Source: Zonotrichia leucophrys gambelii (taxonomy: Eukaryota > Chordata > Aves > Passeriformes > Passerellidae). From it: a stretch of 64,000 bases of DNA. This document shows, in pieces, positions 12,801-24,674 of this stretch; position 1 is the first letter of the stretch; every line of letters begins with the position of its first letter. Under the pieces are notes generated by a model that saw only the letters and a list, made by a program, of their open reading frames with translations, had not been told where the DNA came from and did not search any database. The translations under genes were made by a program, and so were the position numbers. Location: the NCBI RefSeq assembly GCF_028769735.1, contig NC_088177.1, positions 15,440,599-15,504,598 on the forward strand, read 5' to 3'.

Positions 12801-15800
12801 CTCCCCTCATTGCACACCTGAGTTTTGGGGTTGGTAGCTTTCACTGGCTTGCTTGCTTGTGTTGGGGTGGCTGGATTGCTTTGCTTGGCATGTGGGATGG
12901 GGCTGGAGAGGGAGGGGTGGCAGTCAGCAGCATGGTAACCACCCAGAAAGGGTCCTGAGTCCTTTGGTGCCAGCTGGTCACCTCTTAGAGGTCTCTTACA
13001 AGCCTCACCCTAGCAAAACTACCACTAGGTGTGTGCTCACAGACAGTGTATTCCCCCCTCCCATTATTTTTTTTCACCCCTCTCACTTGATCTCTATTAG
13101 GACTGGGCAAATAATTGCCTTTTGGATTATGGCTGAAAGGCACAGAAGTCAAACTGTCACAAGCACTATTACTGTGTTTCTGTCTGTAATTTTTGTTTGA
13201 CTAAAGCAGTGAGTCCGAGCCAAAATGATGATTCCAGCATCACCACAGTACTCAGCATGCTGAGCTCTCAAAAGCAATTTTTTCCCAGTTGTTTTTTTTT
13301 AAATATTGTTTTAACATTTTTGAGTGTTTTTTTATCAGAAGCAGGTCATTTCAAAATAAAAAGTTCAGCCCTGCTATTTTGAAAGTGTTGAAATAGTACA
13401 TTTTGGCTTCTCAGGAGTTGTTCCTCCTTCTCCTCCCCGTGCTTTTCAGACGAAGCTCTTTGTCAGACACAGGCTGAAGCTGTGAAGATGTTCAGTTCTG
13501 GAGCTCCCTGTTTCAACACATTTCCCAGCTCTGCTTCAGGTGACACTGAAGTACAGTGTGTGCCAGCACCTTCTGGCCCTTGGGGCTGCGTGGTGGCCAC
13601 ACAAGCAGTGCCAGAGTGGCCGTGAGCTGCCCCTGGTGCAGCCCTGCTCTGCCTCCAGCTGAGGAAGCACTGGGATCTGTGCCTCCAGGGAGAATGGCAG
13701 CAGGACCTGTGTTTCCCAAGCTGCTGAAACCAAAATATCACACAGGCACAACCCTAAAATGGAGTAAGTTCCAGGTTTCTGCCTGTTTTGGGGAAGAGTA
13801 AAGGCTAGGTTTCATCAAAGTCTTTTTGCATTACCTGTATGCTTATAGGTCTTTGTGATGCATCTGTATCTTCCAACTGATTATAATTAGTGCACTGTTT
13901 TATTTACATAGGATTAATGTAATTCAAATGACTAGATGAAGTTCTTTGATCTCCAGGGTACAAGAGGTGAGATTATGATGATTTACGATTTTAAACAGTC
14001 GCTCCTGGCCATAAAATCTATTCATTTGAAAATCAATAGAAAGATATCACTTGCCATGTTGATGAGATAACTTCCTCTGCCACTCAGCCCTGACCCTACT
14101 CTCCTAGCTTGCACCATCCTATCAAGTTTGGATACCTTTTTTTTCCTGGACTCTCCACCTGATTCTGTGCAGCCCCTCTGTGTGTCTGGGGTACTCTCCT
14201 CTTAATTTGAAGCCACTTTCAAATTTATATTCTCCAAGCATGCAAACTCTTCTTCAATACTCTTTTCCCAACCATGCATTCAGTCAGATGGTGTAGCTGC
14301 CAAAAATATATGCATCTCCATATTTGTTCTTTGTTGCATTGGATGGATTTATAGGTGCAGTGTATGAGAGACTGTAAACTTTCTGATCTCTAACAAGGGC
14401 TGTTGTCTGTTCAGCAAGTCCTGCCCATTGCACAATGGCATGAATATTTATGATGCTAAATAATAATGCTTCCCTCTGACCCTCTTCATCAGCAGATCTA
14501 ACATTGCTTCACTGAGGAAGCAGTCGAATCATTATCCTAATATCCAGATGGGGAAACTGAGGTGCTGCAAGGTGAAATAACTTGTCCAGTGTCAGCAAAG
14601 AAGAGCTAGAAAGGGAATGCAGCTGTCTCTGTCCCCAGCTACACGGTACAGCCACTAGATCCTGCAGCCTTCTCAATGACAGCTCATGAAATTTCTCTTT
14701 TATGCAATGCATTCTTCTCTATTAACAGCAAGCAATTCCAGTGTTTTCTTCCCAGGTATTAATAGCCTCCCTGAGAAATATGCTTCAACATGCATTTTCA
14801 GCAGTATTTGTGTGTGTTGTGCCCCAGCCAGCAGCTGTGACCTGCTGGGAGGAGAACAAACTGGGGCAGGGTTGTACCCACACCCCTGCACTGTGCTCCT
14901 GTGCTCCAGCACCCCTCCACTCCTCCAGTGGCAGTCGGGGAGGTTGGGACCGACCACGGGGATGTTCTGCAATACCAGCTGCTGTGTTGGCAGCCTTGGA
15001 GTTGCCTCTGGGTCCGACTTACTGTCTTGTCTCCTTGAGTATAATTGCTCACTGCTGATGGGGTTTTTTTTCCTTTCCCTTTGATTCTGTAGCGCTTGTA
15101 CCCTACTCAGATTCTCATCAATCTCGCAATCTGGGGAATCTGAGGAAACAGAGAACTGATCATCTGCAGACTTCTTCTGTACATTATGAAAGTGTCCCTG
15201 TGCCATGTGTGATTCCAATCTCTTTTTCCTTTAATCAGACAGAACATCAGTGTGTCAGGCTGCACCAGTCAGGTCTTTGTGCTGGGTGGGGAAGGACGGA
15301 GCCGCTTCTGCGGAGCTGCCTCCGGCTCCCTGGAAGTGATGGCACATCTCTGGCTTCCCCCTCCCTAACCCTCCACCTCCCCACCCTGCTCAGCTCAGCC
15401 TTGCAAATGCTCCATGGCAGGGCATGTTCCATGTTCCATGCCTGCTGGGGCAGGCTGCCTGAGCAGCACTGGCTGCAGGGAGTCCTGGAGGAGCGGCAGA
15501 TTGCGTCTGCCTGGCAGCCTGTGTGCGCCGCAGGTGAACCCATTCCTTGCTCTTTGGAGGTCCCCAGGGACCAAATCACTCCGTGGAATTGGCCAGAATT
15601 GTAATGATTCCCACTCAGGTACCTTAGCATGGTGGTAGAACAAGCATAAGTAGAAGGTTGGGTGGGTTTATGTGGGTGCAAGGGTGCTCTTTATACATTA
15701 CACTGGAATGGTTCATCACAAACTTTCCAGCATTCTGTAGGACTAGTCTGTCATGAAGATCAGACTAGGCAGTCCACACTAGGTAAGGGCATTCAATTTT

Positions 15801-17156
15801 GGCATTTATTCCCTAGCTTGTAAGCATTTTTGGAAGGAAAGGAGATCAGAAATAGAAGTGGAATTCTGTCACCTTCATCTTTTCTTGTGTTTTTTTCACT
15901 TAGTGTTACAAGTTTTTGCTTTTACCTACCTGTACTCTCAGTACACTACAACCATTTCAATACTGAATGGAACAGCTATAAAATTAACACAACTCTGTTC
16001 ATCCCTCCCTTCCCATTTGTGCAGGGCAACATCTGAAGGACACTTCTACCTCCAGATGTCAGGACATGTGGGAGAGGGAGCAGACTCAGAGCTTGTGTGT
16101 CCTCTGTGGGATGTAAGCAGAAACAGTACCTAGACAGGAAAGTGTTTGAATGTTAATGATAGGACAGTGCTAAAAAACACTTTAGAAACACTTTGCTGCT
16201 TTTTTTTTTGCTGGGGAAATCTCAATTTGTTGGCTGCCACTGGCTTTTTGCCCAGCATTCTCAGATCTGCTGGTGAAGGGAGATGGCAGAGCACGTTTGT
16301 CCTATTCCTCTTCCCCAGAGTGAGATGCCAGACTGGAGCAGATATGCTGCTGTTCCTAAGGACACACTGCAGTGGAGACTATAGTCTGTTCAATCCTTTC
16401 TACACCTGCCTTGATATATTCAGTAGCCCAGGGCAGGGCTGAGTTAGACCTCACTCACTAGCAGCCCCTGGAAGCAGAGCTAAGTGCTGTGAGAATCTCC
16501 ACAAATCCATTGGGATGCTCCTGGAGCAGTGGTGTTAGTCTCCCTATCACTAGGATTCTCACAGCCCCAGGCATGCACTGTCCCTGCATCACAGCACTGC
16601 CCTGGGTGGACTTCAGCAATGTCCAGGAGCTTCTTGTGGGAGAAGGGATTAGTGTTGAGCACCCCTGGTTAAAATTTGGCTTTCCACCTTGATGTGCATT
16701 GTTCCTGCTCCTTTTCTACAGGAGTGGCTGAATTTCTGTAGCATGGTCTATAAAGCATTTAGGACGGAAAGTCTATAGAAGTGTGATACTAATAATATTT
16801 TACAGCTTTAATTACCATGATTGTAGTGCCTAGAGGCGTATGCAAAAACATTTTGAGTGGGTGGAGGGGAGGCAGTGCTGTGAACATTTTTGTGGTTTTG
16901 CTGGGCAATGCGCAATGGAGTTTTCTCATGGGAACCACAGCATGCCAGGGAGAAGAGCTGCCTCTGCCTCCTCATCTGCCCTGCTGGGATACTGGGATCT
17001 TTGGGATCACACCCCAAAGATAGACAGCCCCAGTCACTCCAGTTCTGGGGACAAGCTGTGCTGACCGACACTGCTCTGCAGAGGGGCTCTGGGGCAGGTG
17101 CTGCCCGTTCCTCCAGGCTGTTTTCCCCCAGGCATCATCCCTTTTGTGCAGCCAGC
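9881..17156. other. Intergenic sequence, no gene recognised
   Basis: No exon-like or RNA-gene-like segment was recognised. A small perfect hairpin (CTAGTCTG at 15743-15750 and CAGACTAG at 15761-15768, 10-base loop) is present. Open frames of 130-170 codons around 12.1-12.8 kb and 14.7-15.7 kb overlap each other on both strands and match no family I know. Confidence 0.6.
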
Positions 17157-17365
17157 TTCATCCGCGGGGTGATTTCGGATTGGGCAAGCGCTGATTTGGG
17201 GCCGGGCCCTGCCAGCAGGCTGGGGAGTGGCGCAGACGGAGCTCCCGCCAGCCGCCCACCCGAGCAGCCGTGCCTGCGTGGGCAAGCCGGGGACACACAG
17301 AGGGCTCCTGTGTGACACCCACCCGCGCCCTGCCCCGCTGCCAGCGCGCCCAGCACCGCCGGGAA
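17157..17365. promoter_or_regulatory. Small GC/CpG-rich patch upstream of the main island
   Basis: About 200 bp are clearly richer in G+C and CpG than the flanks, roughly 0.9 kb upstream of the main NAB1 CpG island. It contains GCGTGGGCA at 17276-17284, one base short of the EGR1 9-mer. It could be an upstream regulatory element or alternative promoter. No transcript evidence is visible. Confidence 0.35.
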
Positions 17366-17888
17366 ACTGGGAAATAGCCCGTGCAAGTTCTGAGAGCTTG
17401 GGTGGTACAAAAGGAAAAGGGTATGGAAAAAAGGGTGCTTGCGTTTCCCCAGCATCCTGCATGCTTAGAACTTTTTCAGACTTTGTTCCTAGGTAATTTA
17501 TTAATTTTTGGACTCTTTTATTTAGTTTTAGTGACAGTGATGTGACATAGATGTACAAAGCGTCAGCCTTCTATTGGAAAAAACTGAAGGAGAAATTTGG
17601 TTTTGTTTAGAGCTGTTCACCAAGGAGCCAGGTCATCACTCTGCCTCCTGCCCGGCCTGACCCTGCTCAGACAAACAGCCAAGGTATGGATGAGAAAGCA
17701 AGGGAAAAGGAAAGGAAACCCTGTGTGAAAGGTATTCCCAGCTCTAGGTGGGACTGGACGTTGCCTACAGGACAAGCTTATTTTATTGAGGCTTTTTTTC
17801 TCCTCACTCGCTATTTTTTTCTACACATAATGTTTTTTTCTTCTGTTGTTATCGGCACTAAATATGAGTTAATTTATTACTTATTACT

Positions 17889-17936
17889 TAATTTTATCAC
17901 TGAAACATTACCTAATTTTATCACTGAAACATTACT
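17889..17936. repeat. 24-bp tandem duplication
   Basis: A 24-bp AT-rich unit beginning TAATTTTATCACTG occurs twice head to tail, at 17889 and 17913, with only the last base differing. It lies about 100 bp upstream of the CpG island. The near identity suggests a recent slippage duplication. Confidence 0.9.
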
Positions 17937-18265
17937 TAAAAACTTATCGTTTAACCAATTCTCCATCAGTAAAACAACTACACGCTCCGTTTCTCCTCGT
18001 TCCAATTGCCACTTGGTACTTTCGCACCGGTTTCTGCGTGTCGCACCCCAGGCCGGCCCTTTCACTCAGCGGTGTGCCCGGCCGCCAGGGCGGCTCGGCG
18101 CGGTTCCCGGGCTGTTTTCCCGAGGCAGGCCCGTGGGGATCCGCGCAGTTCCCGCGGGGGCGGCGCGGGGGGGTCGCGGCCGCGGCCCCGGCGCGCTCCG
18201 GCCGCTGGGGGGCGCTGCCGCTGCCGGTGCCGCCCCCGCCGGGCGCTGCGTCACGCGGCGGCCGC

Positions 18266-18274
18266 GCGTGGGCG
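18266..18274 (+). promoter_or_regulatory. Perfect EGR1-type site in the NAB1 promoter
   Basis: GCGTGGGCG is the full 9-base EGR1 (NGFI-A) recognition consensus. It lies in the CpG island about 400 bp upstream of the candidate first-exon donor. The NAB1 protein binds EGR1 and represses its activity, so a site here would allow autoregulatory feedback. The motif is seen directly; occupancy is inferred. Confidence 0.6.
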
Positions 18275-18314
18275 GGTGGCGGAGCGCGCGCGGGCTCTCC
18301 CCATGTGACCGCGC

Positions 18315-18344
18315 GGGAGGGGGCGGCGAGCGGGGGGGCGGGGG
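18315..18344 (+). promoter_or_regulatory. Predicted G-quadruplex motif
   Basis: Four guanine runs (18315-18317, 18319-18323, 18332-18338 and 18340-18344) are separated by loops of 1, 8 and 1 bases. This fits a relaxed G-quadruplex pattern on the + strand. A long polypyrimidine tract on the same strand follows directly. Confidence 0.55.
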
Positions 18345-18347
18345 CCG

Positions 18348-18416
18348 CTCCCTCCCTCCCCTCCCTTCCCCTCCTTCCCTCCCTCCCCTCCCTTCCCCTC
18401 CTTCCTTCCCTCCCTG
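18348..18416 (+). repeat. Polypyrimidine tract with a 27-bp internal duplication
   Basis: Sixty-nine consecutive C/T bases contain two head-to-tail copies of a roughly 27-bp CCCTCCCTCCCC-type unit ending CCCCTCCTT. Such purine/pyrimidine asymmetric tracts in promoters can form triplex (H-DNA) or i-motif structures and bind Sp/KLF or MAZ-like factors. Whether it lies in the promoter or the 5' UTR depends on the true start site. Confidence 0.85.
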
Positions 18417-18419
18417 CCG

Positions 18420-18681
18420 CCCGCTCGGCCCCCGCGCACGGCGAAGGCGCGGCCGCGACGAGGCGAGGTGCGGCGGGGCGGCCGCGCGCCCCCCCGGCGG
18501 TGGCGGCGGCAGCGAGGCGGTGGCGGGGACGGGGACAGGCTCGCCCACCCGCCCCGTCGATGGGAAAGGAGGAGCCTGGGCGGGGGGGGCGCGGGCAGGA
18601 ACTTCGGCGGGGCTGAGTCTGCGGCCCCGGGACGGCACCGAGGGGAGCCCCGGGCAGCCGGCGGCGGCGGCCAACTGCAGA
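18420..18681 (+). other. Candidate non-coding first exon of NAB1 (5' UTR)
   Basis: The coding start lies only 15 bases inside a spliced exon at 23844, so at least one upstream untranslated exon must exist. The best donor in the CpG island is CAGA|GTACGT, placing the exon end at 18681. The 5' end given is arbitrary because no start-site signal could be defined. A weaker alternative donor is GGAG|GTATTT at 19190. Joining 18681 to 23844 removes a 5.2-kb intron. Confidence 0.4.
18560..18616 (+). other. Possible upstream ORF in the NAB1 leader
   Basis: An ATG at 18560 opens an 18-codon frame ending in TGA at 18614-18616, before the candidate donor at 18682. It would be a complete short uORF if transcription starts upstream of it. 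Its start context is weak at -3 (T) but has G at +4. It is not evidence of a functional peptide. Confidence 0.25.
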
Positions 18682-21600
18682 GTACGTGCGGGGCGGCCGG
18701 GGGGCGCGGGCAGCGCGGCCCCGGCGCCGCGGGGCACGGCCGGAAGGAGCGGGCGGGTCGTGCGTGGGTGCTTCCCGGAGAAATCCGGCGCGGGGGGGAC
18801 GGGCGAGTGGGAGGAAAGTGCAGAAGCGTCCCCGCCGTGTGCGCCGCGGGGCGGGGGCGGCGGGCGGGACGGCGCGGCCGGGCCGGGCGGAGGCGGCGCC
18901 CCGGCGGCGGGCGCTGCTCCGGCGGGGTCCCGGGCAGGGGCGGCGGGGCTCCGGGCGCCCCCCGGGCTCTGCGGGGCCGCGCCTCTCCCCGGCGCGGACG
19001 GCAGCGGTTGTGCGGGAGCGGCGGCGCCCCGCGGGGCAGCCCCGACGGAGAAGGCGCCCCGGGAAGGTTCCTGACACCGGGCTCGGCGGCCGCGAACTTT
19101 GTGCGGGGACCGCGGCTGCCCGTCCGTGCCCGCCGCCAGGGTTTCCTTGCCGGGAGCTCCATCCCTCGGTGCGGGACCCTGCTCTGGAGGTATTTGTGCG
19201 CTCGTCTCGTCCTTACGCGAAGGGTGTTTTTGCACGTTTCGAGTTTCTCATTAGTTGAGGCGAGGTGCGGGTTTGTACGTAAACGCGGAGCTCACTCATC
19301 GGCTGTATTTTGGCACATCTCAGAGCTAGACTAGACTATTTAATTTGCGAAGTCTCTCTTCTGCAGCTACATGTAATTTTCTCCTCCTGCTAAAAGTCCT
19401 TTGGAAACGCTGCAGAAATGTAATGAATATGCAAAGCAGCCAGCTCTCAAACCCAAACCCAGTTTGTCTTCAGAGACTTTTCAAAACGCCCAAAGTCATC
19501 AAGATACATTATGAAATAATCACTTTTGCCTAAAATACAGGGATGTGATGTTTCACACTTTCTCCTTGTATTCCTAATTTAATTGGTGACAGCTCAATTA
19601 GAATTCACCTGAAATAAAATCTCTACAATCGGTTCGCGTCGCTCGCTTGCTTTTACTTCCCGTGCAGCATTAAAAAGCAGGAAAGCTGCTCAGGAAGCCC
19701 TTGTCCCATGCGTACATCCCACAGCTCCCGAGTTTTCCTTCTCCCGGTGCTTCACCCACATCCAGCACCTGCCTACTTGAGCCGCGCATCTTCCTGCCCC
19801 CTCCGGGAAGTGTGTGCGGCTCCGGGCACGGAACCGGTGCTTTCCCCTGGTTCAGGATGCCGAGCGGGGCTGCCGCTGCCCCGCTGTCTTGATAGAGGGA
19901 GCAGGAATAGGTTGTGATTCCTGCACTAGCTGTTTACAAATATTTAAGAGCGCTCTGTGGTGTCTCTGTGGTTTTTGTTTTCCTTTTTCCCAGGAGTTAT
20001 GTTTGTGGTCAGAGTTAAGGTGACAGCCAGTGTTTGGAGAGGAGGGCATGGCGTGTAGGGTGATGGGCTGTGGATGTGAATGAGGTAATGTGGAAAATCA
20101 GAATGCATGGTTGTGGGTTGCAAAGGCTGAGTGAAAATCTAACTTGTGATTTCCTGGTTCTCCCAAGGCTATAACCGTATGCAGCCTTGTGTTTTTTTTA
20201 AACAGCTTTGTCTTCTGTGGGGAGTTTTCTGGCTTCTTTGTTCTATATGTGAAAAATGTAAGAGAAGGCTGCTTTTCCCTGTGTGTTCTGACTCTTCTCA
20301 CTGGTATGGACAGCAAGCAAAGAAGAGGGAGAAGTAGTGGCTGAAGTGCTGTGGCTGTGTTCATTTATTCCTGTAGACCTCCCCGTGCCAGCTTTGCATT
20401 CCTGCCTCTTGCTGGAGAAAGGGTTTGCCGTTGTGTCCGATGTACCTACTCACTCCTGAGGCAGCAGATCGTTGTGGCTGCCTTCTTAGGATTTGCCAGA
20501 GGACATGACCAGGCTGTTACTCCTGAACCAGGCTGGTTTGGGATCACAGATTAGACAGCCTAAGACTTATCGAGCAGGCTGCAGAAGAGGAGGATCACAC
20601 ACGGTGCCCCAGGGTCTTATCCAAGATGCTCTTCCTGGTGAGGAGCAACACAAATGTCCTGGCTGTGAGCTCTCCCTGTGCCTTCTCATTGTGTAACCTC
20701 TTCTCGTGCTCACCCTTTGCCCCAAAAGCACAGTGCCCAGTGCGCTAAGAAATGAGAACAGTGGTGGAAAGCAGAGTTTCAGGGCTCTGAGATGCAGCTT
20801 AAAGGTCACCTGGAAGATGTGGGGCGCTGAGACTTGAGTGGGTGTGCTGAGGCTTTGCGTAGCCGGCCAGCTGAGCAGGGCCAGCAGCAGCAGTGCCAGG
20901 TGTCCTTGGGGCTCACAGCCTCCTCGGGCTCAGGCAGTGCTGTGCTGCTCTCTCAGCGCTCCTTGCTCGTTGCTTGTCCTCTTCCCAGGCCTCACTTACT
21001 CCTGCAGGTGGACTAGCAGAGCTGCTTCCCGGGCTTTGTGGGCTGGGAGCGAGGCGAAGCAGGGACCAGAGCGCTCTGTCGGGAGAGTCTCGGAAAGGGG
21101 AGGGAGCCTTCCCCTTGGGACAGTTCAGAAATAACTTGGGATGGCGTTGAGGTGAGTGCTGGAGGAGCTCTGTTTAATGCAAGGAGAAGACAGGTTAAAA
21201 GGAGGAGTGTTGGAAAATGCCTTCTCTGCAGAAATCGGTAGCACTCGTACGTGGAAAAATTGCTCAGCCCTCTCAGGAGTTACTGCGCTGAATTTGAAAA
21301 ACAGAATGGGTCTTTAAAGTATGAAACAAAGGGATTTCAGTCTTGCTTTAAATGCAAATCTCAACGCAGTCTGAACCGTGGACTCTTTGCTGGTGCCTCC
21401 ATAGTACATATTAATCCACTTTTATCTGTCATGAGGAGATTTGTTGATTAGAAGCCTCTGGGTAAAGGCTGCTCATGGACTGGTGCTGCTCTTCCAGCCT
21501 GTGGGCTGGAAAAATGAGTTCAGTTCCATGGCTTGCCTGGAGCTCTTGGGCTGTGTGTAATTCTGCTGCCACCGTCCTCCCAAGATTCAATTTAGCTCTC

Positions 21601-23843
21601 TGCACAAAGTCCATTTATGTAGATTTATGTAGATTTTGTGCTAAGATGAATAACTTTCAGAGGAAATGGGCCTTCTTTTAGAAGTTATATAAGTTAATTT
21701 GTGGTATTGATGGTGAAAAGTCAGCATCATTTGAAATGGGAGGGTAGGAATATTTTACTGGAATGCCACTAAACCATAAGCTGTTAATTTTGTTTATCTT
21801 GACAAATTTTGTTAAGAATGGGAGGATTTTTCTAAGAAATTCAGTGAAATAATGGCACTTTTTACAACAGTGAATTCTGTGCCCTGTAAAGAGTTACCTT
21901 TAAGTGATTTTCTTCACTTTCCTTGTTTCTTGTATCTTTGAGTGTTGACAGTACTTGGTTGATATCCTGCAGTTACCTATTCTTTCCGAAAGCCAAACTG
22001 TATTTCTAAAATATGTAACTCTTAAATATTTACAGTTTCACCCTGAGTTCCTAAGTGTGTAGTTTATTAGCTCTTAAGCTCACCAGCAGCTCCTTGAGGT
22101 AGCTCTTTGAATCTGAACTGCTATTACTGCCCTTCTGCTTTACACGTACTGGCACACATACCAGGAATGATAAGTTCAGCTGGTGGTTTGAGGGTTTTGT
22201 ATGTTTTGAGTCTTTTTTTTATTTCCCCTGGGCTTCATCTCTCTTCCTGAAGAGATTGACTGTCAGTATCCTGTTGCTGCCACATACATTTCTGGGAAGT
22301 TTCTCTTGGCCTCCTGATTTTATTTTTCTCTAGTAGAGTTAAATCAGAATTTTGCAGCAAAAGCCTGGTCTTCCAGATGCCTCCTGAATAGAGGTTGGGC
22401 TCTGCTTGTTTTGTCTGTGTGTTTGACTTGCTGAAGAAAAGGCTTATGTTGTGAAAGAACCACAAAAATAACCAAACCATTTTTAACAATATTTTTCATG
22501 TTTTACAATATGAAAAAGCATGTACTGTAAAAATAATTTCTGACTTTTACTTTTGATAATCAGTCTCCCAATGCCCCATAGCAAATGTATTTGCTTGCAT
22601 TGCAGTTTTGGAGGAAGGGGAGTTGCACAGTATTAAAATACTTTTTCCCTAGTGTGTGCAAATCTTTCTGTAGGTGTTGTTTTTTAGGTTACTACTGTGT
22701 GTTTTTTCAAGTCCAGTGTAATAGTAAAGCCAGAGCAATGTTAGCAGACCTGCTCAGTGTTTTAGTTCTTTACTTTCTCAACCAACTATAAATTACATGC
22801 TTTAGACCTTATTGATTGGTGGTTTAGTGTAATACAGTAATACTGGAAATTATCTGCTTGTTTCTGTGAAAGCCACCACAGAGTGAAGAGGTGTGTGTGT
22901 GAGATCCTAGGATTCTCTGAGGAGTTTATTAGTTGTGCTGTAACTGGATAAGGGGTTTATGAAGTTGAAACTTGTGCACATGTTTTTTCTTGCTGCTGTA
23001 AGAGCTGAACACTGCAGAGATCTGTCTGTTGGGAGCCTTTAAGCACAATTGCTGTATTGCTGAGTGGTATTTCATGTCTCAAGTGTCAATGACAGGGAGC
23101 CTTGTTGGCAAATGAAACAGGCAGGTGAATTCAAACTAAGGTTTTTAAACTATATGTGTTGGAATCCATCAGTATTTTAGCTTTGTCTGCAGCTGTTGAT
23201 GCCACAATTAAGATCAGCAGAGGCATTAGATCCCTTTTATGTGAACAGGTAAAACTGTAGAAATACTTGATTCTTAAACACTCTTTTAGTGACCCAACCT
23301 GATAAATCCGCTGGGATTCTGTGAAGCACTTTTCTTCTTTGTTTTCCTTTTACAGTCCTCCATACCTTCTATAGGGGGAAAATGATGCGACAATTAAGAA
23401 AAATTGAAACTGATGAGATTTTTTTTTTTTCTTCAGGGAATCAACTATTCTGTAATTGTTCAGAATGTGTTTTGTGATCGTTTTGATCTTAAGATACAAA
23501 AGAGAATAGAGTAGAATCTGTGAGTTATATTGGCTGACATTCTTGGGAACAAACATGAAGTAGGAATGTTGAAAACAAGCCAGCTTTGTGTTTGAATCAT
23601 GGGTTTTTTTAGGTGCATCACAACTATCTGCTGATTTGGTTTCTTTCAAAAATGTTTTCATTAAGTTAACAAGTAAAAAAATAGAGCTTTTGCCCCTTAA
23701 TTATTTCTGTGGGTGTTGTTGTAATGAGAGAAAGAAAGGCTGTCCTCTGAGTTGACAGCCTTGTGCAAAGCTGGGTGGTGGGACAGCACATCGGGATGTC
23801 GGTGCTTTGGTGCTCATCTTGTCTCTGTTCTTACTGCTTGCAG
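18682..23843 (+). other. NAB1 intron 1 (presumed)
   Basis: This 5.2-kb segment includes the 3' half of the CpG island and then ordinary AT-rich intron. It ends in CTTGCAG at 23837-23843. No internal exon was recognised, but a further untranslated exon could hide here. A 10-bp duplication (ATTTATGTAG twice) lies at 21613-21632. The left border depends on the first-exon call. Confidence 0.45.
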
Positions 23844-23858
23844 GTTCTGTCGGCCGTG
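23844..23858 (+). other. NAB1: 5' UTR part of NAB1 exon 2
   Basis: Fifteen untranslated bases lie between the acceptor CTTGCAG (ending at 23843) and the ATG at 23859. The frame stays open further upstream only because it runs into intron, so the start is fixed at 23859 by the acceptor and by family homology. Confidence 0.8.
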
Positions 23859-24674
23859 ATGGCGTCAGCTCTGCCCAGAACCCTTGGAGAACTGCAGCTC
23901 TATCGAATACTACAGAAAGCAAATCTCTTGTTCTACTTTGATGCCTTCATTCAGCAGGGTGGTGATGATGTCCAGCAGCTCTGTGAAGCAGGTGAAGAGG
24001 AGTTTTTGGAGATAATGGCTCTTGTGGGCATGGCTAGCAAGCCGCTTCATGTCCGACGGCTGCAGAAGGCCTTGAGGGACTGGGTCACAAACCCTGGCCT
24101 TTTTAACCAGCCTCTCACCTCCCTACCAGTCAGCAGCATTCCAATATATAAGCTGCCAGAAGGCTCTCCTGCGTGGCTGGGGATATCCTGCAGCAGTTAC
24201 GAGAGGAACAGCAGCACCAGAGAGCCTCACCTGAAGATTCCGAAATGCGCTGCCACGACGTGCGTGCAGAGCGTGGGCACGAGCAAATCTGATGTGGGGA
24301 GCTTATCACTGCAGAGCAGCAGCGAGCCCAGGCTCTGGCAAGGACACCACACCACAGAGAGTGAGCACAGCCTTTCCCCAGCTGACCTTGGCTCTCCAGC
24401 CTCACCAAAGGAAAACAGCGAGACCCTGGATGCTGCTGCTGCTCTGTCAGTCGCTGAGTGTGTAGAACGTATGGTGCCCTCCCTGCCCAAAAGTGACTCC
24501 AATGAAGTCAAGGAGTTACTGAAAACAAATAAGAAACTGGCAAAGATGATTGGTCACATCTTTGAGATGAGTGACGATGACCCTCACAAAGAGGAGGAGA
24601 TCAGGAAGTACAGTGCAATATATGGCAGATTTGACTCGAAAAGAAAGGATGGCAAGCATCTCACCCTCCACGAG
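23859..24674 (+). CDS. NAB1: NAB1 coding exon 1 (residues 1-272)
   Basis: This large exon encodes all of NCD1, the linker with Ser-Pro sites ([15 protein letters not shown]), and the first half of NCD2 ([20 protein letters not shown] and [20 protein letters not shown]). It ends HLTLHE followed by GTAAAA at 24675, in phase 0. The open frame runs on 71 codons into the intron to a stop at 24885-24887, so intron retention would give a protein with NCD1 but a truncated NCD2. Confidence 0.97.

Larger units (their letters stand above)
18040..19240. promoter_or_regulatory. NAB1 CpG-island promoter
   Basis: About 1.2 kb is very G+C-rich with dense CpG, against AT-balanced flanks. It sits upstream of the first NAB1 coding exon in the right orientation, so it is the probable promoter and first-exon region. 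Visible elements are a TGCGTCAC half-CRE (18247-18254), a perfect EGR1 site (18266-18274), CATGTGAC, a G-run cluster (18315-18344) and a polypyrimidine tract (18348-18416). I see no convincing TATA box, which is usual for CpG-island promoters. Long open frames here on both strands (up to 462 codons) exist because GC-rich DNA has few stops; they mutually overlap and are not genes. Confidence 0.85.
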